Shown here: positions 15,963-26,747 of the stretch, piece by piece
Layout: every line of letters begins with the position of its first letter
Position numbering within the stretch: the first letter of the stretch is position 1
Source of the DNA: Azospirillum sp. TSO35-2
Lineage (GTDB): Bacteria > Pseudomonadota > Alphaproteobacteria > Azospirillales > Azospirillaceae
Length of the DNA stretch: 64,000 nt
Assembly (NCBI RefSeq): GCF_003116095.1
Contig: NZ_LGRA01000018.1
Location: forward strand, 1,017,740 to 1,081,739
Direction of reading: 5' to 3'
Notes under the pieces: model-generated
What the model saw: the letters and a program-made list of their open reading frames with translations, nothing else
The model's database searches: none
Told to the model about the DNA's origin: nothing
Position numbers and translations under genes: made by a program

Positions 15963-17360
15963 ATGAACATCTTTGATCGCCTGTTCGGACAGGGAAAGAG
16001 CACGAAGCCCTACCCGACGCAGGGCCGGGAAAGCTCTGCCTCTCCCTCTGACGATGAGGGGGCGGGGGACTCCGCTTTCGAAGCGAAGCAGGATGAGTTC
16101 TTGCATCGGCTGCGCAATGTTCTTTCTGATCGCGGAGATGTCATTTCCGGCCGGCTGCATATGATCGGGTTGGAAAAGGTCAAGCCATCCTTCGGCGCCC
16201 GCTGGCCTCAGGTGGCCGACAAGGCGCACGAGATCGCCAAGCTCGCCATCGAGCGGCGGCTCAATCCCACCGACCTCTACACACGCTTCGGCGACCTCAG
16301 CTATCTGCTGGTGTTCGGCAACCTCGGCCGGGCCGACGCGCAGGTGAAATGCGCGCTGATCGCCCGCGAGATCGCCGAGAAGCTGCTGGGCACACAGGCG
16401 GCGGCCAAGCTGATGCAGGTCAGCTGCGTTTCCATGAAGGAAAATGGCCGCCTGATATTCGAGGACCTCGGCGACCTCGACGCACTGGTCAGGGAATTCG
16501 AAACCCGTTGGGCCGAGCAGAAGGCCGTGGAGAACGACGTTCAGCGGGCCGCCCTCCAGTGGGTCACCGAAGAGGATATGGAGCGCTCCTGGGAGGTTTT
16601 GGCCAAGCAGATCGGCTACATCTACCGTCCCATGTGGACTGTCCGCTCGCAGGCGGTGACCACCTACCATTGCCTGCCGACGCGGTCCGGCGAGGACGGC
16701 GGTATGCTGGTCGGCTACGACGTCATCCCGCGGGATGCCCCGCCGCGCTTCATCCCCAGGCTTGACGGGCTGCTGCTGCGCAAAGCCGCGCAGGAGCTGA
16801 CGTGGCTGCGAAACGCCGACAAGCCGCTGCTGCTGGCCATCCCCGTGCATTTCGAAACTTTGGCGCGGACCCGCAGCCGCGTCGCATACATCAACGACTG
16901 CCACGATATCCCCGAGGAGTTGCGGCGCTATCTGGTCCTGGAACTGGTCGGTGTCGAGGACGGCATTCCGTCCGGGCGACTGATGGAATTGACGTCGGCT
17001 TTGTGCGCCGAATGCCGCGCCCTGCTGATCCGCCTGCCGATCGGCTTCACGGATTTCGACGCGGTCGGCAAGACGCAGGCCACCGCCTGCGGGCTCGCGG
17101 TCGATGAGCCGACCATGGCCGAAGCGCTGCTGTTCAAGGAGTTCAACCGCTTCTGCGAAGAGGCGGAGCGCGTGCACAAGCAGAAGTACGTGCACGGCCT
17201 GAGTTCACCCAGCTTGCTGACCGCGGCGCTCGGAGCCGGATTCGACTATGTGGACGGCGAGACCGTCGCCTCGGTGACGGAACAGCCGGAGGCGGCGCAC
17301 CGCCTGGGGCTGGAAGGTATCTTCTTCCGACCAGAATCGACGACGGAGAATGAAGCATGA
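15963..17360 (+). CDS. Degenerate GGDEF/EAL-like signalling protein
   Basis: 465 residues. A variable N-terminal 40 is followed by a region with the helix-strand rhythm of a nucleotide-cyclase domain, where the GGDEF loop would be replaced by FGDLSYLLVF. The C-terminal half resembles an EAL fold (LLRKAAQELTWLRNADKPLLLAIPV and ALGAGFDYVDGETVA), but no E-x-L or metal-binding acidic set is seen. If the resemblance is real, it is an enzymatically dead sensor or adaptor for cyclic-di-GMP signalling. This is inference from pattern, not a firm family match. Its stop overlaps the next gene's start (ATGA), so it is translationally coupled to the receiver protein. Confidence 0.5.
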   Translation: MNIFDRLFGQGKSTKPYPTQGRESSASPSDDEGAGDSAFEAKQDEFLHRLRNVLSDRGDVISGRLHMIGLEKVKPSFGARWPQVADKAHEIAKLAIERRLNPTDLYTRFGDLSYLLVFGNLGRADAQVKCALIAREIAEKLLGTQAAAKLMQVSCVSMKENGRLIFEDLGDLDALVREFETRWAEQKAVENDVQRAALQWVTEEDMERSWEVLAKQIGYIYRPMWTVRSQAVTTYHCLPTRSGEDGGMLVGYDVIPRDAPPRFIPRLDGLLLRKAAQELTWLRNADKPLLLAIPVHFETLARTRSRVAYINDCHDIPEELRRYLVLELVGVEDGIPSGRLMELTSALCAECRALLIRLPIGFTDFDAVGKTQATACGLAVDEPTMAEALLFKEFNRFCEEAERVHKQKYVHGLSSPSLLTAALGAGFDYVDGETVASVTEQPEAAHRLGLEGIFFRPESTTENEA

Positions 17361-17755
17361 AACGTCTGCTCGTGGTCGACGACGACGCGATGGTCCGCGC
17401 CACCGTCCGGCAGATGGCCGAGGACGAGGGCTTCTCCGTGGTTGCCGTCACGTCCGGCAAGGCGGCGCGGGAAGCCTGCCGGCGTGCGCCCTTCGATGTC
17501 GCGGTGGTCGATGTGATCATGCCCGACGAGGACGGAATCCGGACCATGACGCTGCTGCGGCGCGAACACTCCGACCTCGCCCTGATCGGAATGTCCGGTG
17601 GCGGCCGCACCGGTAATTTCGAACTGCTGAAATTGTCGGAGCGGGCGGGCGCCGATGTGCTGCTGCGCAAGCCCTTCGATCACGGCGCCTTCGCCGAAGC
17701 GGTGCGCAATGCGGTTTTGGGCCACCGGAACCGTCCAAAGGATACCGTCCCATGA
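17357..17755 (+). CDS. Stand-alone response-regulator receiver domain
   Basis: 132 residues consisting of one CheY-like domain: acidic pair VVDDDAMVR near the N-terminus, phospho-acceptor Asp in DVAVVDVIMPDEDG, Ser/Gly in GMSGGGRTG, and Lys in LLRKPFDHG. It has no output domain, so it relays phosphate or acts by protein contact. ATGA overlaps join it to the gene before (4 bp) and the histidine kinase after (4 bp), making it part of one coupled unit. Confidence 0.9.
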   Translation: MKRLLVVDDDAMVRATVRQMAEDEGFSVVAVTSGKAAREACRRAPFDVAVVDVIMPDEDGIRTMTLLRREHSDLALIGMSGGGRTGNFELLKLSERAGADVLLRKPFDHGAFAEAVRNAVLGHRNRPKDTVP

Positions 17756-18810
17756 TCTCTCCGGCCGCCGCGGAACGCTTCGCCCACCTTCTGGAGACGA
17801 CAGCGGGAGGTATGATCGACGAACCGCTGCTCGACACCGGCGGTCTGTGCGCCGCACTCGCGGCTGACCTGCGTGCGGGCGGGACGAACGCGATCGCGCT
17901 CCTCCACGCCGGCGGTGCGCCGTGGCGGGGGTCCGGGGTGCCCCTGGCGACGCACCTCGCCGCCCTGAAGCGCTGCCGGGAAACGTGCCGCCACCTGCTG
18001 CGCTCCGGCGGCTTCGCCGCACCCGACCGCGACAGTCTCGATGACGCCCTCATCCATGCGTTCGACGCGTTGGAACTGGAGAGTTGCACGCACGGGGCCG
18101 GGTCAGACGGGATGGAAGCGTTCGTCGGTCGCATCCGTCACCTGCACATGCTGGGCGCCATGGCCCGTCCGCTGGGTCATGAGATCAACAATCTGCTGCA
18201 GCCGGTCATCGGCATGGCCTTCTCGGTGCGCCGCAAGTTTCCGGCGGACTCGGCCGAGGCGCGCAACCTTACCCTGGTCTTCGACGCCGGCAAGCAGGCC
18301 AGCGCCGTCGTCAACGATCTGCTGGGGCTGGCGCGGCAGCGGGGCGGCGCACCGCGGCCGGTCGATCCCATGGCGGAGGTCCAGCGGGCCGTCGCATTGC
18401 TGCGCTTCCGACCGCAGCCGGGGGTAGCCCTGCACACCTTTCTGGCATCGGAGACAGCCAGTGTCATCCTGCCGCCGGGAGGGCTGACGGAGATCGTCTT
18501 GGAACTCGCCATCAACGGCCTGGAGGCGATGGCGCAGACCGGCGGAGCGCTCACCATCACGCTGAAGGGCGGGGACGGCACAACCATCCTGGAGGTGCAG
18601 GACACCGGCCCCGGCATGACGCCGGAGGTGCTGACCCGCTGCCGGGAGCCGTTCTTCACCACCAAGCCGTCGGACCCCTGCGCCGGCCTCGGCCTGACTG
18701 TGGTCCAGGGCCTTGCCGACGCCGCGGGCGGGGCGCTGGAAATCGACAGCGCCGCAGGCGGCACCACCTTGCGGGTCATCCTGCCTGCTGCGACGGAAGG
18801 GAAGCCATGA
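17752..18810 (+). CDS. Soluble histidine kinase
   Basis: 352 residues with no membrane span. The N-terminal 130 residues are not recognised. The phospho-acceptor helix is ARPLGHEINNLLQPVIGMA, with His in GHEINN, a NtrB/HWE-like 'H-E-x-N-N' form. The ATPase domain has the N box LELAINGLEAMAQ, G1 DTGPGM and G2 GLGLTVVQGLADAAGG. With no input domain of its own that I can name, it may be controlled by the degenerate GGDEF/EAL-like protein or by the small receiver, whose gene overlaps it by 4 bp. Confidence 0.88.
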   Translation: MISPAAAERFAHLLETTAGGMIDEPLLDTGGLCAALAADLRAGGTNAIALLHAGGAPWRGSGVPLATHLAALKRCRETCRHLLRSGGFAAPDRDSLDDALIHAFDALELESCTHGAGSDGMEAFVGRIRHLHMLGAMARPLGHEINNLLQPVIGMAFSVRRKFPADSAEARNLTLVFDAGKQASAVVNDLLGLARQRGGAPRPVDPMAEVQRAVALLRFRPQPGVALHTFLASETASVILPPGGLTEIVLELAINGLEAMAQTGGALTITLKGGDGTTILEVQDTGPGMTPEVLTRCREPFFTTKPSDPCAGLGLTVVQGLADAAGGALEIDSAAGGTTLRVILPAATEGKP

Positions 18811-18841
18811 CGATGCCCTGGCCGGTTCGATGGAGCAGCCC

Positions 18842-20044
18842 ATGAACACCGATCGTCCCGCCGCGGACGGGGCCACCCCGCCCTCGACGATCCTGATTGT
18901 TGACGACACGCCGCAGAATCTGCTGATCCTGGGCGAGCTTCTGCAGCCGTATTACCGTGTCCGGGCCGTCAATTCCGGGGAGCGGGCCCTTCGTGCCGCG
19001 CGCAGCGAACCGCGTCCCGACCTGATCCTGCTGGACGTGATGATGCCTGTGCTGGACGGGCACGACGTGCTGCGCCGCCTGCGCGCCGATCCCGCAACCT
19101 GCGGCATCCCGGTGATCTTCATCACCGCAATGGACGCGACCCGGGACGAGGAACTGGGCCTGTCGCTCGGCGCCGTGGACTACATCACCAAGCCGATCAC
19201 CCCGGCCATCGTGCTGGCACGCGTGCGCACCCACCTTGAACTGAAGCACGCCCGCGACCGGCTGGCTCGCGAGAACGATTGGCTGGAAGCCGAAGTGGCG
19301 CGGCGGATGAGCGAGAATCTGCTGATCCAGGACCTTGGCATCCGCGCCCTTGCCTGCCTGGGCGAGGCGCGCGACAACGAGACCGGGCTCCATATTGTCC
19401 GCACGCGGAGCTATGTCGAGGTGTTGGCGCAGCATCTGGCCGGGCACGCGCGATTCCGGGATGCTCTTGCCGGCCCGCTTCTGGACATGATCGTCAAGGC
19501 GGCCCCCCTGCACGACATCGGAAAGGTCGGCGTACCCGACGCCATCCTGCGCAAGCCCGGCCGTTACGATCAGGCCGAATTTGCGATCATGAAGGAGCAC
19601 CCCAAGATCGGGGCCGACGCCATCGAAAAGGCGATGAGGGACACCCTGGCCAGCGCCGACGACGCGGCGGTGGAGCAGGCTTCGGGCGCCTTCGCCTTCA
19701 TGCGGGTCGCCCAGGAGATCGCCCTCCGCCACCACGAGAAATGGGATGGCAGCGGTTATCCCTCGGGGCTGGCGGGCGACGCCATCCCGGTGTCGGCCCG
19801 CCTGATGGCGCTGGCCGACGTCTTCGATGCGCTGATGTGCCGGCGCATCTACAAGCCGGCCATGGGCCTGGAGGAAACGACCCGGATCATCATGCAGGGG
19901 CGCGGCACGCATTTCGATCCCGATGTGGTCGACGCCTTCCTGGCCTGCCGCGAGCGCTTCGCCGACATCGCCCGGCGCTTTGCCGATCCCGAGACGGACA
20001 TGACGGTCAAACCTCAGAGTGGAAACGCAGTGAGTCGCGAATGA
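18842..20044 (+). CDS. Response regulator with HD-GYP phosphodiesterase output
   Basis: 400 residues. The receiver domain (about 16-130) has phospho-acceptor Asp65 in LILLDVMMP. A coiled linker (135-165) leads to an HD-GYP domain with the HD pair at 224-225 (APLHDIGKVG) and GYP at 305-307 (WDGSGYPSG). HD-GYP proteins of this RpfG-like architecture hydrolyse cyclic-di-GMP, and all key motifs look intact. The ATG at 18842 has GGAG 6 bases upstream and lies 31 bp after the kinase stop. An in-frame ATG at 18830 is possible. The likely partner kinase is the gene before it or the giant hybrid kinase downstream. Confidence 0.9.
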   Translation: MNTDRPAADGATPPSTILIVDDTPQNLLILGELLQPYYRVRAVNSGERALRAARSEPRPDLILLDVMMPVLDGHDVLRRLRADPATCGIPVIFITAMDATRDEELGLSLGAVDYITKPITPAIVLARVRTHLELKHARDRLARENDWLEAEVARRMSENLLIQDLGIRALACLGEARDNETGLHIVRTRSYVEVLAQHLAGHARFRDALAGPLLDMIVKAAPLHDIGKVGVPDAILRKPGRYDQAEFAIMKEHPKIGADAIEKAMRDTLASADDAAVEQASGAFAFMRVAQEIALRHHEKWDGSGYPSGLAGDAIPVSARLMALADVFDALMCRRIYKPAMGLEETTRIIMQGRGTHFDPDVVDAFLACRERFADIARRFADPETDMTVKPQSGNAVSRE

Positions 20045-20745
20045 ACACGATCAACGGACGGAATCGGTCCATGGCGTCGCCATGGGGTATCGCCGCACGG
20101 ATTTGTTCGTCATGTGGGCTGATGCTGCTGGCCGCGGCGATGATCGCCGCCGGACCGGCCGTCGCACAGCCGCCGCCGACCACAGCCAGGTTCGCAGAGG
20201 TGCCCGCGACCCCTGAGACGCTCCGCGACCTTCGGGACGGAGGGTTCACACTTTTCCTGCGCCACGGACCGAGCGACACCTCGCGTCCCGACCGGGTTCC
20301 GCAGGTCGATCTCGCGGACTGCTCGACGCAACGTCCCCTCAACGATGAGGGGCGGGCGATGATCGCGACGGTGGGCGAGTATCTGCGGCAATTTTCCATC
20401 CCCGTCGCCACCGTCCACGTCAGCCCGCTGTGCCGCGCCAAGGAGAGTGCCGCCTTGGCGTTCCCCAGGCACCAGGCCGTCATCGTCGTGCCGAACCTGA
20501 TCTATACGGCCAACATGACGGCTGCCCAGAAGCGCCCGATCCTGGCGGAGACCCGTCGTCTGCTGTCCACCCCGCCGCCGCCGGGAAGCAATTCGCTGGT
20601 TCTCGCGCATGGTCCCAACCTGATGGACCTGATCGGCTACTTCCCCAAGGAAGCGACCCTGGTCATCTTCCGCCCGAAGGGGAACGGCGCCATGGATTAC
20701 GTTGCCAGCATACCGGCTTCCCGATGGCTTGAACTCGCACAGTAG
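20041..20745 (+). CDS. Exported histidine phosphatase-superfamily protein
   Basis: 234 residues. The N-terminal hydrophobic segment with Ala-x-Ala ([15 protein letters not shown]) indicates export to the periplasm or a lipid-anchored location. The RHG catalytic motif is in [11 protein letters not shown]. The second histidine is in [15 protein letters not shown], and the Arg-bearing segment is [14 protein letters not shown]. The family includes phosphomonoesterases, and the natural substrate is unknown. It overlaps the HD-GYP gene by 4 bp (ATGA) and is 8 bp before the hybrid kinase gene, so it is embedded in a signalling operon. That is unusual for this enzyme class. Confidence 0.8.
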   Translation: MNTINGRNRSMASPWGIAARICSSCGLMLLAAAMIAAGPAVAQPPPTTARFAEVPATPETLRDLRDGGFTLFLRHGPSDTSRPDRVPQVDLADCSTQRPLNDEGRAMIATVGEYLRQFSIPVATVHVSPLCRAKESAALAFPRHQAVIVVPNLIYTANMTAAQKRPILAETRRLLSTPPPPGSNSLVLAHGPNLMDLIGYFPKEATLVIFRPKGNGAMDYVASIPASRWLELAQ

Positions 20746-20753
20746 GAGAGGGC

Positions 20754-23700
20754 ATGCCGACGCGCCGGACCTCGTCCACCCCGTATTTCCGCCTGCTGCT
20801 GCTCCCGGTCCTGGTGATCGTGGCGCTGTCGGTGGCGATCAACCTGCTGTCCTTCTGGAGCCTGAGCGAGAGCCAACAGGCCGTCAATCGGGAGTCCGAA
20901 CGCGATGGCCAGGCCATCGAGGCGGCCAGCCACTTCAATGCCGCCCTGGATGAGGTGCAGGCGCAGGTGGTGACAACCCTGGACGATGCCGCCGGCGGGC
21001 GCCTGGATGAAGGCGAGGTCTATCGCATCCATGCCGGGTTCGTCGAGACGCTGGCCACCATGGCGGACCAGCTGAAGTCACTGGAGCGGGTTTCCGAACA
21101 CACGGAAATGGCGATCAGCTGGTTCGACGACTACCGCAACTACATCATCATGGCAACCGATCTGGCTGCCATCGACCCTCCCCGTGCGCGCGCGTTCGCC
21201 TATAACGCGGCCGCCATTTTCGCCAACCTGTCGCACCATGCCCATGCCGTCGTCGAGGCAATCGTCCGCTCCTCCGGCGAACGCGAAGCGCGCCGGACCA
21301 GGATGCTGCATGACCGGACCTCCCGCCTGATGATCGCGGGAGTCGGCCTGAACCTAGGGCTCGTGGTGATGTGGTTGCTTCTCGCCCGCTGGACGTTCCT
21401 CCGGGTCCGCTTGATCAGCCGCGCTCTGCTCGATCTGGCCGACGGCAACGTCCATCCCACCGGGTTCGACCGCGTGCGGTCCATCGCCTCCGATAACCGG
21501 AGCGTGCTGCGCGACATGGGCCGGGCGGTGCTCAGCTTCCGGGATTCCCTGATGCTGCGCCAGAAGGCCGAAGCCGACCTGGGTGAGCGCATGAAGGAGC
21601 TTTCCTGCCTGTACGAGGTCGCCCGCATCACCGAACGCACCGATCTGGACGTGCCGACGATCTTTGAAATGGTTGCGGCGTCGCTGCCTGCCGCCATGCG
21701 CTATCCGGAGCATGCCGTCGGGCAGATCGCTTACGGGACTGTGGTGTTCGGTGAGGAGGTGGAGGGACAGCGGCTGACTGCCACGTTCGTCGACGGAGAC
21801 GGCGTGGCCGGTACGGTCGCCGTTATCTACCGCGCTCCATTGCCCGCCGAGGCCGGCGCTCCGTTCCTGGACGAGGAAGCCGCCCTGATCGAGGCCGTTG
21901 CCCTGCGCCTGCAGATGGCGGTCCGCAGAAAGCGGGACGAAACCAGAAAGCAGGACCAGCAGGCGCTGATAAACGCCGTCGTCGAATTCTCGCCGCTTGC
22001 CGTCGAAGTGATCGATCCGGTTTCCCTCCGGTTCCTCAAGGTCAACGCCGCAGCCTGCCGCCAGCTCGGCTACAGCGAGGAGGAGCTTCTGGCGCTCGAC
22101 CTTCCGGCCATCCAGGATGAGCTTCCGCGCGACCAGTTGCAGCGCAATGCCCAGAAGGCCTTCAGGGCCGGTGGCTTTCAACTGGAAAGCCGTCATCGCC
22201 GGAAGGACGGCTCGGTTTTCGACGTCCGCGTCAACGTCTCGGCCTTCCGGCAGGGTGATCGCGAGTATCTGCTGGCGCTGTGGGAGGACATCTCCCAGGC
22301 CAAGGCGGCGCGTGACGAAATCAGCAAACTCTCCTTGGTGGTGGAGCAGAGCCCCAACCTGGTGGTGATCACCGACCTGTCGGGGAACATCAGCTATGTG
22401 AACGACGCCTTCACCCGTGCCACGGGCTACAGCCGCGAGCAGGCCCTCGGCCGCAATCCGCGTTTCCTAAAGTCTGGCAAGACCCCGAGCGCGACCTACG
22501 AGGCGATGTGGAGTGCGCTGACCCGTGGCGAGGCCTGGAGCGGCGAGTTCGTCAACCGCACGCGCGACGGCCGCGAGGAGATCGAAGCGGCCTCCATCGT
22601 GCCGCTGCGCGGCGACGCCGGCGTGGTCACGCATTACGTGGCCGTCAAGGAGATCGTCACCGAACGCCGTCGGCAGGAGGATCTGCTTCGCAAGCTGTTC
22701 CTGGCGGTGAACCAGAGTCCCGAAAGCATCGTCATCACCGACCTCGCCGCCCGGATCGAGTATGTGAACGACGCCTTCTGCCGCAACACCGGCTATGGCC
22801 GCGACGAGGTGATCGGACAGAATCCGCGCGTTCTGCAGTCGGGCCGGACCGACCCGGCCGCCTACCGGGCGCTGTGGGACACGCTGGCCGCCGGCAACGC
22901 CTGGAACGGCGAACTGATCAACCGGCGCAAGGACGGCAGCGAATACATCGAGCTGGCCCACATCGCCCCGGTCCGGCAGCCCGACGGCAGCGTGAGCCAT
23001 TACCTCGCCATCAAGGAGGATATCACCGAGAAGAAGCGGATGGCCGAAGAACTCGACCAGCATCGCCATCAGCTGGAGCGGCTGGTTGCCGAGCGCACGG
23101 CCGAGCTTCTTGCCGCCAGCCAACAGCAGGAAGCCATCTTCGACGCCGCGAGTGTTGGCATCGCCCTGATCCGCGACCGCCACATCGAGCGCTGCAACCA
23201 CCGCATGGAAGAACTCTTCGCCTGCCCGGCTGGCGCAATGATTGGGGTTTCCACCCGCACTTGGTATGAAGACGAAGCGGCGTGGACGGCGGCGGGCGAT
23301 GACATCTATCCGCAGCTCCGGCGTGGCGAGACCCATGTGCGCGCGCAGCGATACATGCGCCATGACGGCAGCCGGTTCTGGGCGCGCATCTACGCCCGCG
23401 CGATCGATCCGACCGACCTGGACCGGGGACTGGTCGCCATTTTCGAGGATATCACCGCCGAACGCGACGCCGCCGAAGCCCTGCGCATCTTCGCGGCGGA
23501 ACAGCAGGCCATCCTCGAGTCCGCCACCTCGGGCATCGTGCTGATCAAGGACCGCATCCTGCAGCAGGGCAACATGAGGCTGCATGAGATGTTCGGCTGG
23601 CCGCCGGGTGAAATGATCGGCAAGCCGACGCGCATCTGGTACGCGGACGAGGATGCCTGGAACCTGGGCAACGCGTGCTATGGCCAGATCTGGCGCGGTG

Positions 23701-26138
23701 AAGCCCACCAGCGCGAACAGCAGCTGATGCGCCGCGACGGCAGTCTGTTCTGGGCGCGGTTGAACGCCCGTGCGGTCGATGCCTGCGATCCCGAACGCGG
23801 ATCGGTGTGGGTCATCGACGACATCACGGCGGAACGCAAAGCCATTGAGGAAATGGCCAGAGCCCGTGCGCTCGCCGAAGATGCGGCCCGCGCGAAGTCG
23901 GATTTCCTCGCCAACATGAGCCACGAGATCCGCACGCCGATGAACGCCATCGTCGGCACCACCCATCTCTTGCGCCGGAAAAGCGCCGACCCGGATCAGG
24001 CCAAGAAGCTCGACACCATATCCGATGCCGCGCACCACCTTCTCACGCTCATCAACGATATTCTGGATCTCTCGAAGATCGACGCCGGGAAACTGGAACT
24101 CGAACTGGCCGACATCGACGTCGAGCGGGTTGTCGAACGGGTTTGTGCCCTGACTCGCGACAAGGCCGCGGCCAAGGGTTTGGAAATCGTCATCGATCTG
24201 CGGGATGTGCCGCACATGTTGCGCGGGGACGAACTGCGCCTTGGACAGATCCTGCTCAATTTCATGAGCAATGCCGTCAAGTTCACGGAAACCGGCAACG
24301 TCAGCCTGCGTGGCCGGGTCGTTGCAACCACCGCACAAGGCGTTGTCGTCCGCTTCGAGGTCACCGATACCGGCATCGGGTTGACCGCCGAGCAGAAGGA
24401 TCGCCTGTTCCAACCCTTTCAGCAGGCCGACACCTCGACCACTCGGAAGTACGGTGGAACGGGGCTGGGGCTGGCAATCAGCCGCCGCCTTGCGGAGCTG
24501 ATGGGCGGGCGCATCGGCGTCGAGAGCAGCTTGGGCGTGGGCAGTGCCTTCTGGATCGAGTTGCCTCTGGGCATTGTGAGGAGCGTCCCGCCGGCGCGGA
24601 CGCCCGCGGTCGACCTGAAGGGGCGGCGGGTGCTGGTGGTCGACGATCTGCAGGAAGCGCGGGAGTCGCTCACCGACATGCTCGACCAGATCGGTATCCT
24701 GGTCACGGCGGTATCGAGCGGCCAGGACGCACTGGCCTGTGTGGCCGCCGCGGAGGCGGCTGGCAGGCCGTTCGACCTTATGCTGGTGGACTGGCAGATG
24801 CCGGGGATGGACGGGCTGGAGGTCGGCCGCCGCCTCATGGCCATGCCGCTGACACGGCCGCCCTCGTGCCTGCTGGTCAGCGCGTACGGCGACGGCGTGT
24901 CCAGGGACGAGCTGGTCCGCACCGGCTATGCGACGGTCCTCATCAAGCCGCTTTCTTCCTCGCGCTTGACCGACGCTCTTGAGGAACTGCTGTCGGGACG
25001 GACAGTCCCCGTCCATGACCTGGCGCCTGGCGAAGCTGAAGCGCGTCTGCGCCAGCAGCCGGGCAGCCGTGTGCTTCTGGCCGAGGATAACCCGGTCAAC
25101 CAAGAGGTGGCACTCGAATTGCTTAACGAGGTTGGCCTTGAGGTCGACGTCGCCCGGGACGGACGGCAAGCCGTGGATATGGCGCAGGCTGCGGCCTACG
25201 ACCTCATCCTGATGGATATGCAGATGCCGGAAATGGATGGCTTGGCCGCCACGCGCGCCATCCGCGGCTTTCCGCTGCACGCTCGGACCCCGATCCTGGC
25301 GATGACGGCGAACGCCTTCGACGAGGACCGGCAGGCCTGCCTGAACGCGGGTATGGACGACCACATCGCCAAACCGGTCGATCCTGAGGCGCTATACGCG
25401 ACGCTGCTCCGTTGGTTGCCGCAACGGACTGCCACGGCGGGGAAAGGCAGCTCACCATCGTCGGATCGGGCTGTCGATTCTCCTGACGAAGGTCTATCGG
25501 ATGCCGTGCGCAGGCAGTTGGAAGTGGTCCCGGGGCTGGATGTCGGGTTGGGACTGAAGGCGGCAAACGGACGGCTGGACCTTTACCTGCGTCTGTTGTC
25601 CCGCTTCGTCCAAGACCACCAAGCGGATGCGGCGGCTGCGTCTCTCGTCATCGGCGATTTCCTCGGGGCCCGGCGGGCAGCACACACTTTGAAGGGCGTG
25701 GCCGCAACCCTTGGTGCGTTCCGCCTGCGCGATGAGGCGGCATTACTGGAAGCCACCATTCCTGCCTCGCCTGAACCCAGTGCCGGCCCGGAAGCCTTGA
25801 ACGACCTCATGGCGCGCGCTCGAGCCGTGGGTCAGAGCGTAGAGACGCTGAAAGCCGCGATCGCGGTGGTCCTGCCGACGTCGGCGTCGGGCCAGGAACC
25901 TTTGGCGTCGTCCGTTGACCGATCACGGATGCGTATGGTCATCAAGGACCTTGAGGCACTTCTTGCGGCTGATGATATGGCGGCCTCCCCCCTCTTTCAC
26001 GCACATGAGGGCGAATTGCGTTTGGTGCTCGGCCACCATGCCGACGCCGTCGCACGGCTCATTGAAGACTTCGCTTTCGATGAGGCTCTCAACGCCCTGC
26101 GGGCCGGTGTCGTCAAGTGTCTGGGAGATGGTGAATGA
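20754..26138 (+). CDS. Giant hybrid sensor histidine kinase (5 PAS, 2 REC, Hpt)
   Basis: 1794 residues. Order: membrane span 1 (about 12-37), periplasmic four-helix-like sensor (38-190), span 2 (192-215), degenerate HAMP/linker, GAF-like region (280-395), five PAS domains (about 402-515, 525-642, 645-762, 790-907, 915-1032), HisKA with His1057 ([13 protein letters not shown]), ATPase domain (1160-1275, GTGLGLAIS), receiver 1 with Asp1346 ([11 protein letters not shown]), receiver 2 with Asp1488 ([11 protein letters not shown]), and a C-terminal Hpt with His1644 (HTLKG). PAS2/PAS3 and PAS4/PAS5 look like two tandem-duplication pairs. It should run a full phosphorelay, and the Hpt may phosphorylate the REC-HD-GYP protein upstream. 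AGGAGAGGG precedes the start. Confidence 0.92.
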   Translation: MPTRRTSSTPYFRLLLLPVLVIVALSVAINLLSFWSLSESQQAVNRESERDGQAIEAASHFNAALDEVQAQVVTTLDDAAGGRLDEGEVYRIHAGFVETLATMADQLKSLERVSEHTEMAISWFDDYRNYIIMATDLAAIDPPRARAFAYNAAAIFANLSHHAHAVVEAIVRSSGEREARRTRMLHDRTSRLMIAGVGLNLGLVVMWLLLARWTFLRVRLISRALLDLADGNVHPTGFDRVRSIASDNRSVLRDMGRAVLSFRDSLMLRQKAEADLGERMKELSCLYEVARITERTDLDVPTIFEMVAASLPAAMRYPEHAVGQIAYGTVVFGEEVEGQRLTATFVDGDGVAGTVAVIYRAPLPAEAGAPFLDEEAALIEAVALRLQMAVRRKRDETRKQDQQALINAVVEFSPLAVEVIDPVSLRFLKVNAAACRQLGYSEEELLALDLPAIQDELPRDQLQRNAQKAFRAGGFQLESRHRRKDGSVFDVRVNVSAFRQGDREYLLALWEDISQAKAARDEISKLSLVVEQSPNLVVITDLSGNISYVNDAFTRATGYSREQALGRNPRFLKSGKTPSATYEAMWSALTRGEAWSGEFVNRTRDGREEIEAASIVPLRGDAGVVTHYVAVKEIVTERRRQEDLLRKLFLAVNQSPESIVITDLAARIEYVNDAFCRNTGYGRDEVIGQNPRVLQSGRTDPAAYRALWDTLAAGNAWNGELINRRKDGSEYIELAHIAPVRQPDGSVSHYLAIKEDITEKKRMAEELDQHRHQLERLVAERTAELLAASQQQEAIFDAASVGIALIRDRHIERCNHRMEELFACPAGAMIGVSTRTWYEDEAAWTAAGDDIYPQLRRGETHVRAQRYMRHDGSRFWARIYARAIDPTDLDRGLVAIFEDITAERDAAEALRIFAAEQQAILESATSGIVLIKDRILQQGNMRLHEMFGWPPGEMIGKPTRIWYADEDAWNLGNACYGQIWRGEAHQREQQLMRRDGSLFWARLNARAVDACDPERGSVWVIDDITAERKAIEEMARARALAEDAARAKSDFLANMSHEIRTPMNAIVGTTHLLRRKSADPDQAKKLDTISDAAHHLLTLINDILDLSKIDAGKLELELADIDVERVVERVCALTRDKAAAKGLEIVIDLRDVPHMLRGDELRLGQILLNFMSNAVKFTETGNVSLRGRVVATTAQGVVVRFEVTDTGIGLTAEQKDRLFQPFQQADTSTTRKYGGTGLGLAISRRLAELMGGRIGVESSLGVGSAFWIELPLGIVRSVPPARTPAVDLKGRRVLVVDDLQEARESLTDMLDQIGILVTAVSSGQDALACVAAAEAAGRPFDLMLVDWQMPGMDGLEVGRRLMAMPLTRPPSCLLVSAYGDGVSRDELVRTGYATVLIKPLSSSRLTDALEELLSGRTVPVHDLAPGEAEARLRQQPGSRVLLAEDNPVNQEVALELLNEVGLEVDVARDGRQAVDMAQAAAYDLILMDMQMPEMDGLAATRAIRGFPLHARTPILAMTANAFDEDRQACLNAGMDDHIAKPVDPEALYATLLRWLPQRTATAGKGSSPSSDRAVDSPDEGLSDAVRRQLEVVPGLDVGLGLKAANGRLDLYLRLLSRFVQDHQADAAAASLVIGDFLGARRAAHTLKGVAATLGAFRLRDEAALLEATIPASPEPSAGPEALNDLMARARAVGQSVETLKAAIAVVLPTSASGQEPLASSVDRSRMRMVIKDLEALLAADDMAASPLFHAHEGELRLVLGHHADAVARLIEDFAFDEALNALRAGVVKCLGDGE

Positions 26139-26162
26139 GTAAAAAAGAGGATTCAGTTCACC

Positions 26163-26645
26163 GTGACCAAGCGCCTCCTCCCTATGATCCCAACCGGTTT
26201 CTGCGTCGAGCATGTTCTGCCGGAGCCGGACCGCATCACCATCTTCGTCCGCCCTCGGCGCCCGTCAGTTCCGTGCCCGCGTTGCCACCTGTCTTCGTCG
26301 CACGTGCACAGCCGTCATGAGCGCCGGTTGGCCGATCTGCCATGGCAAGGCCAGCCCGCAATTCTTCGCCTCCAAGCACGCCGATTCCTGTGCCGAGAGG
26401 CCAGTTGCCCGAAGCGCACCTTCGCCGAGCGCCTGCCGGGGATTGTGCAGCCCTCCGCCCGACGATCCGAGCGCCTCGTCGACATTCAGCGCCACATTGC
26501 CCTCGCCCTGGCGCCCGCGAAGCCGTCGGCACGGGACGTGAGGAAGGTGGCCACGCACGCTCCCCGTCACGCCCGATCGGATCGGGGCGCGTCGTCATCC
26601 CAGCCCTATACCGTTACCCAAATGCCTTGCCCAGCGGCAACTTGA
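26163..26645 (+). mobile_element. ISL3-family transposase remnant (N-terminal part)
   Basis: About 120 codons match the beginning of ISL3 transposases: the zinc-finger pair (CPRCHLSSSHVHSRHERRLA, then RRFLCREASCPKRTF), the motif DLPWQGQPAILRL, and IQRHIALALA. After that the frame dissolves, and the rest of the transposase and the element's ends are missing. It begins 25 bp after the giant kinase stop and separates that operon from the stress genes. Confidence 0.7.
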
Positions 26646-26674
26646 CGGTGCCGCTTCGGTCAATCGCAAACGGG

Positions 26675-26688
26675 TTTATCCAGGTTAA
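26675..26688 (+). promoter_or_regulatory. FNR/FixK-like box upstream of the BCAM0308-type gene
   Basis: TTTATCCAGGTTAA resembles the Anr/FixK/FNR consensus TTGAT-N4-ATCAA, with mismatches in both half-sites. Its centre is about 66 bp before the gene start at 26748. An almost identical 14-mer precedes the HPF-cold-shock gene (27630), which strengthens the case for a common regulator. Confidence 0.45.
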
Positions 26689-26747
26689 GGCGGCGTTTTG
26701 CCCAGGCGCGAGTATACCGCTTTCCGCTCACCGGGGAGGACATGGCC

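Noticed and set aside
22467-25364. A 965-codon open frame antisense to the hybrid kinase
   Set aside because: Shadow of GC-rich coding. No protein-like motifs, no ribosome site, and it runs through conserved PAS and kinase domains on the other strand.
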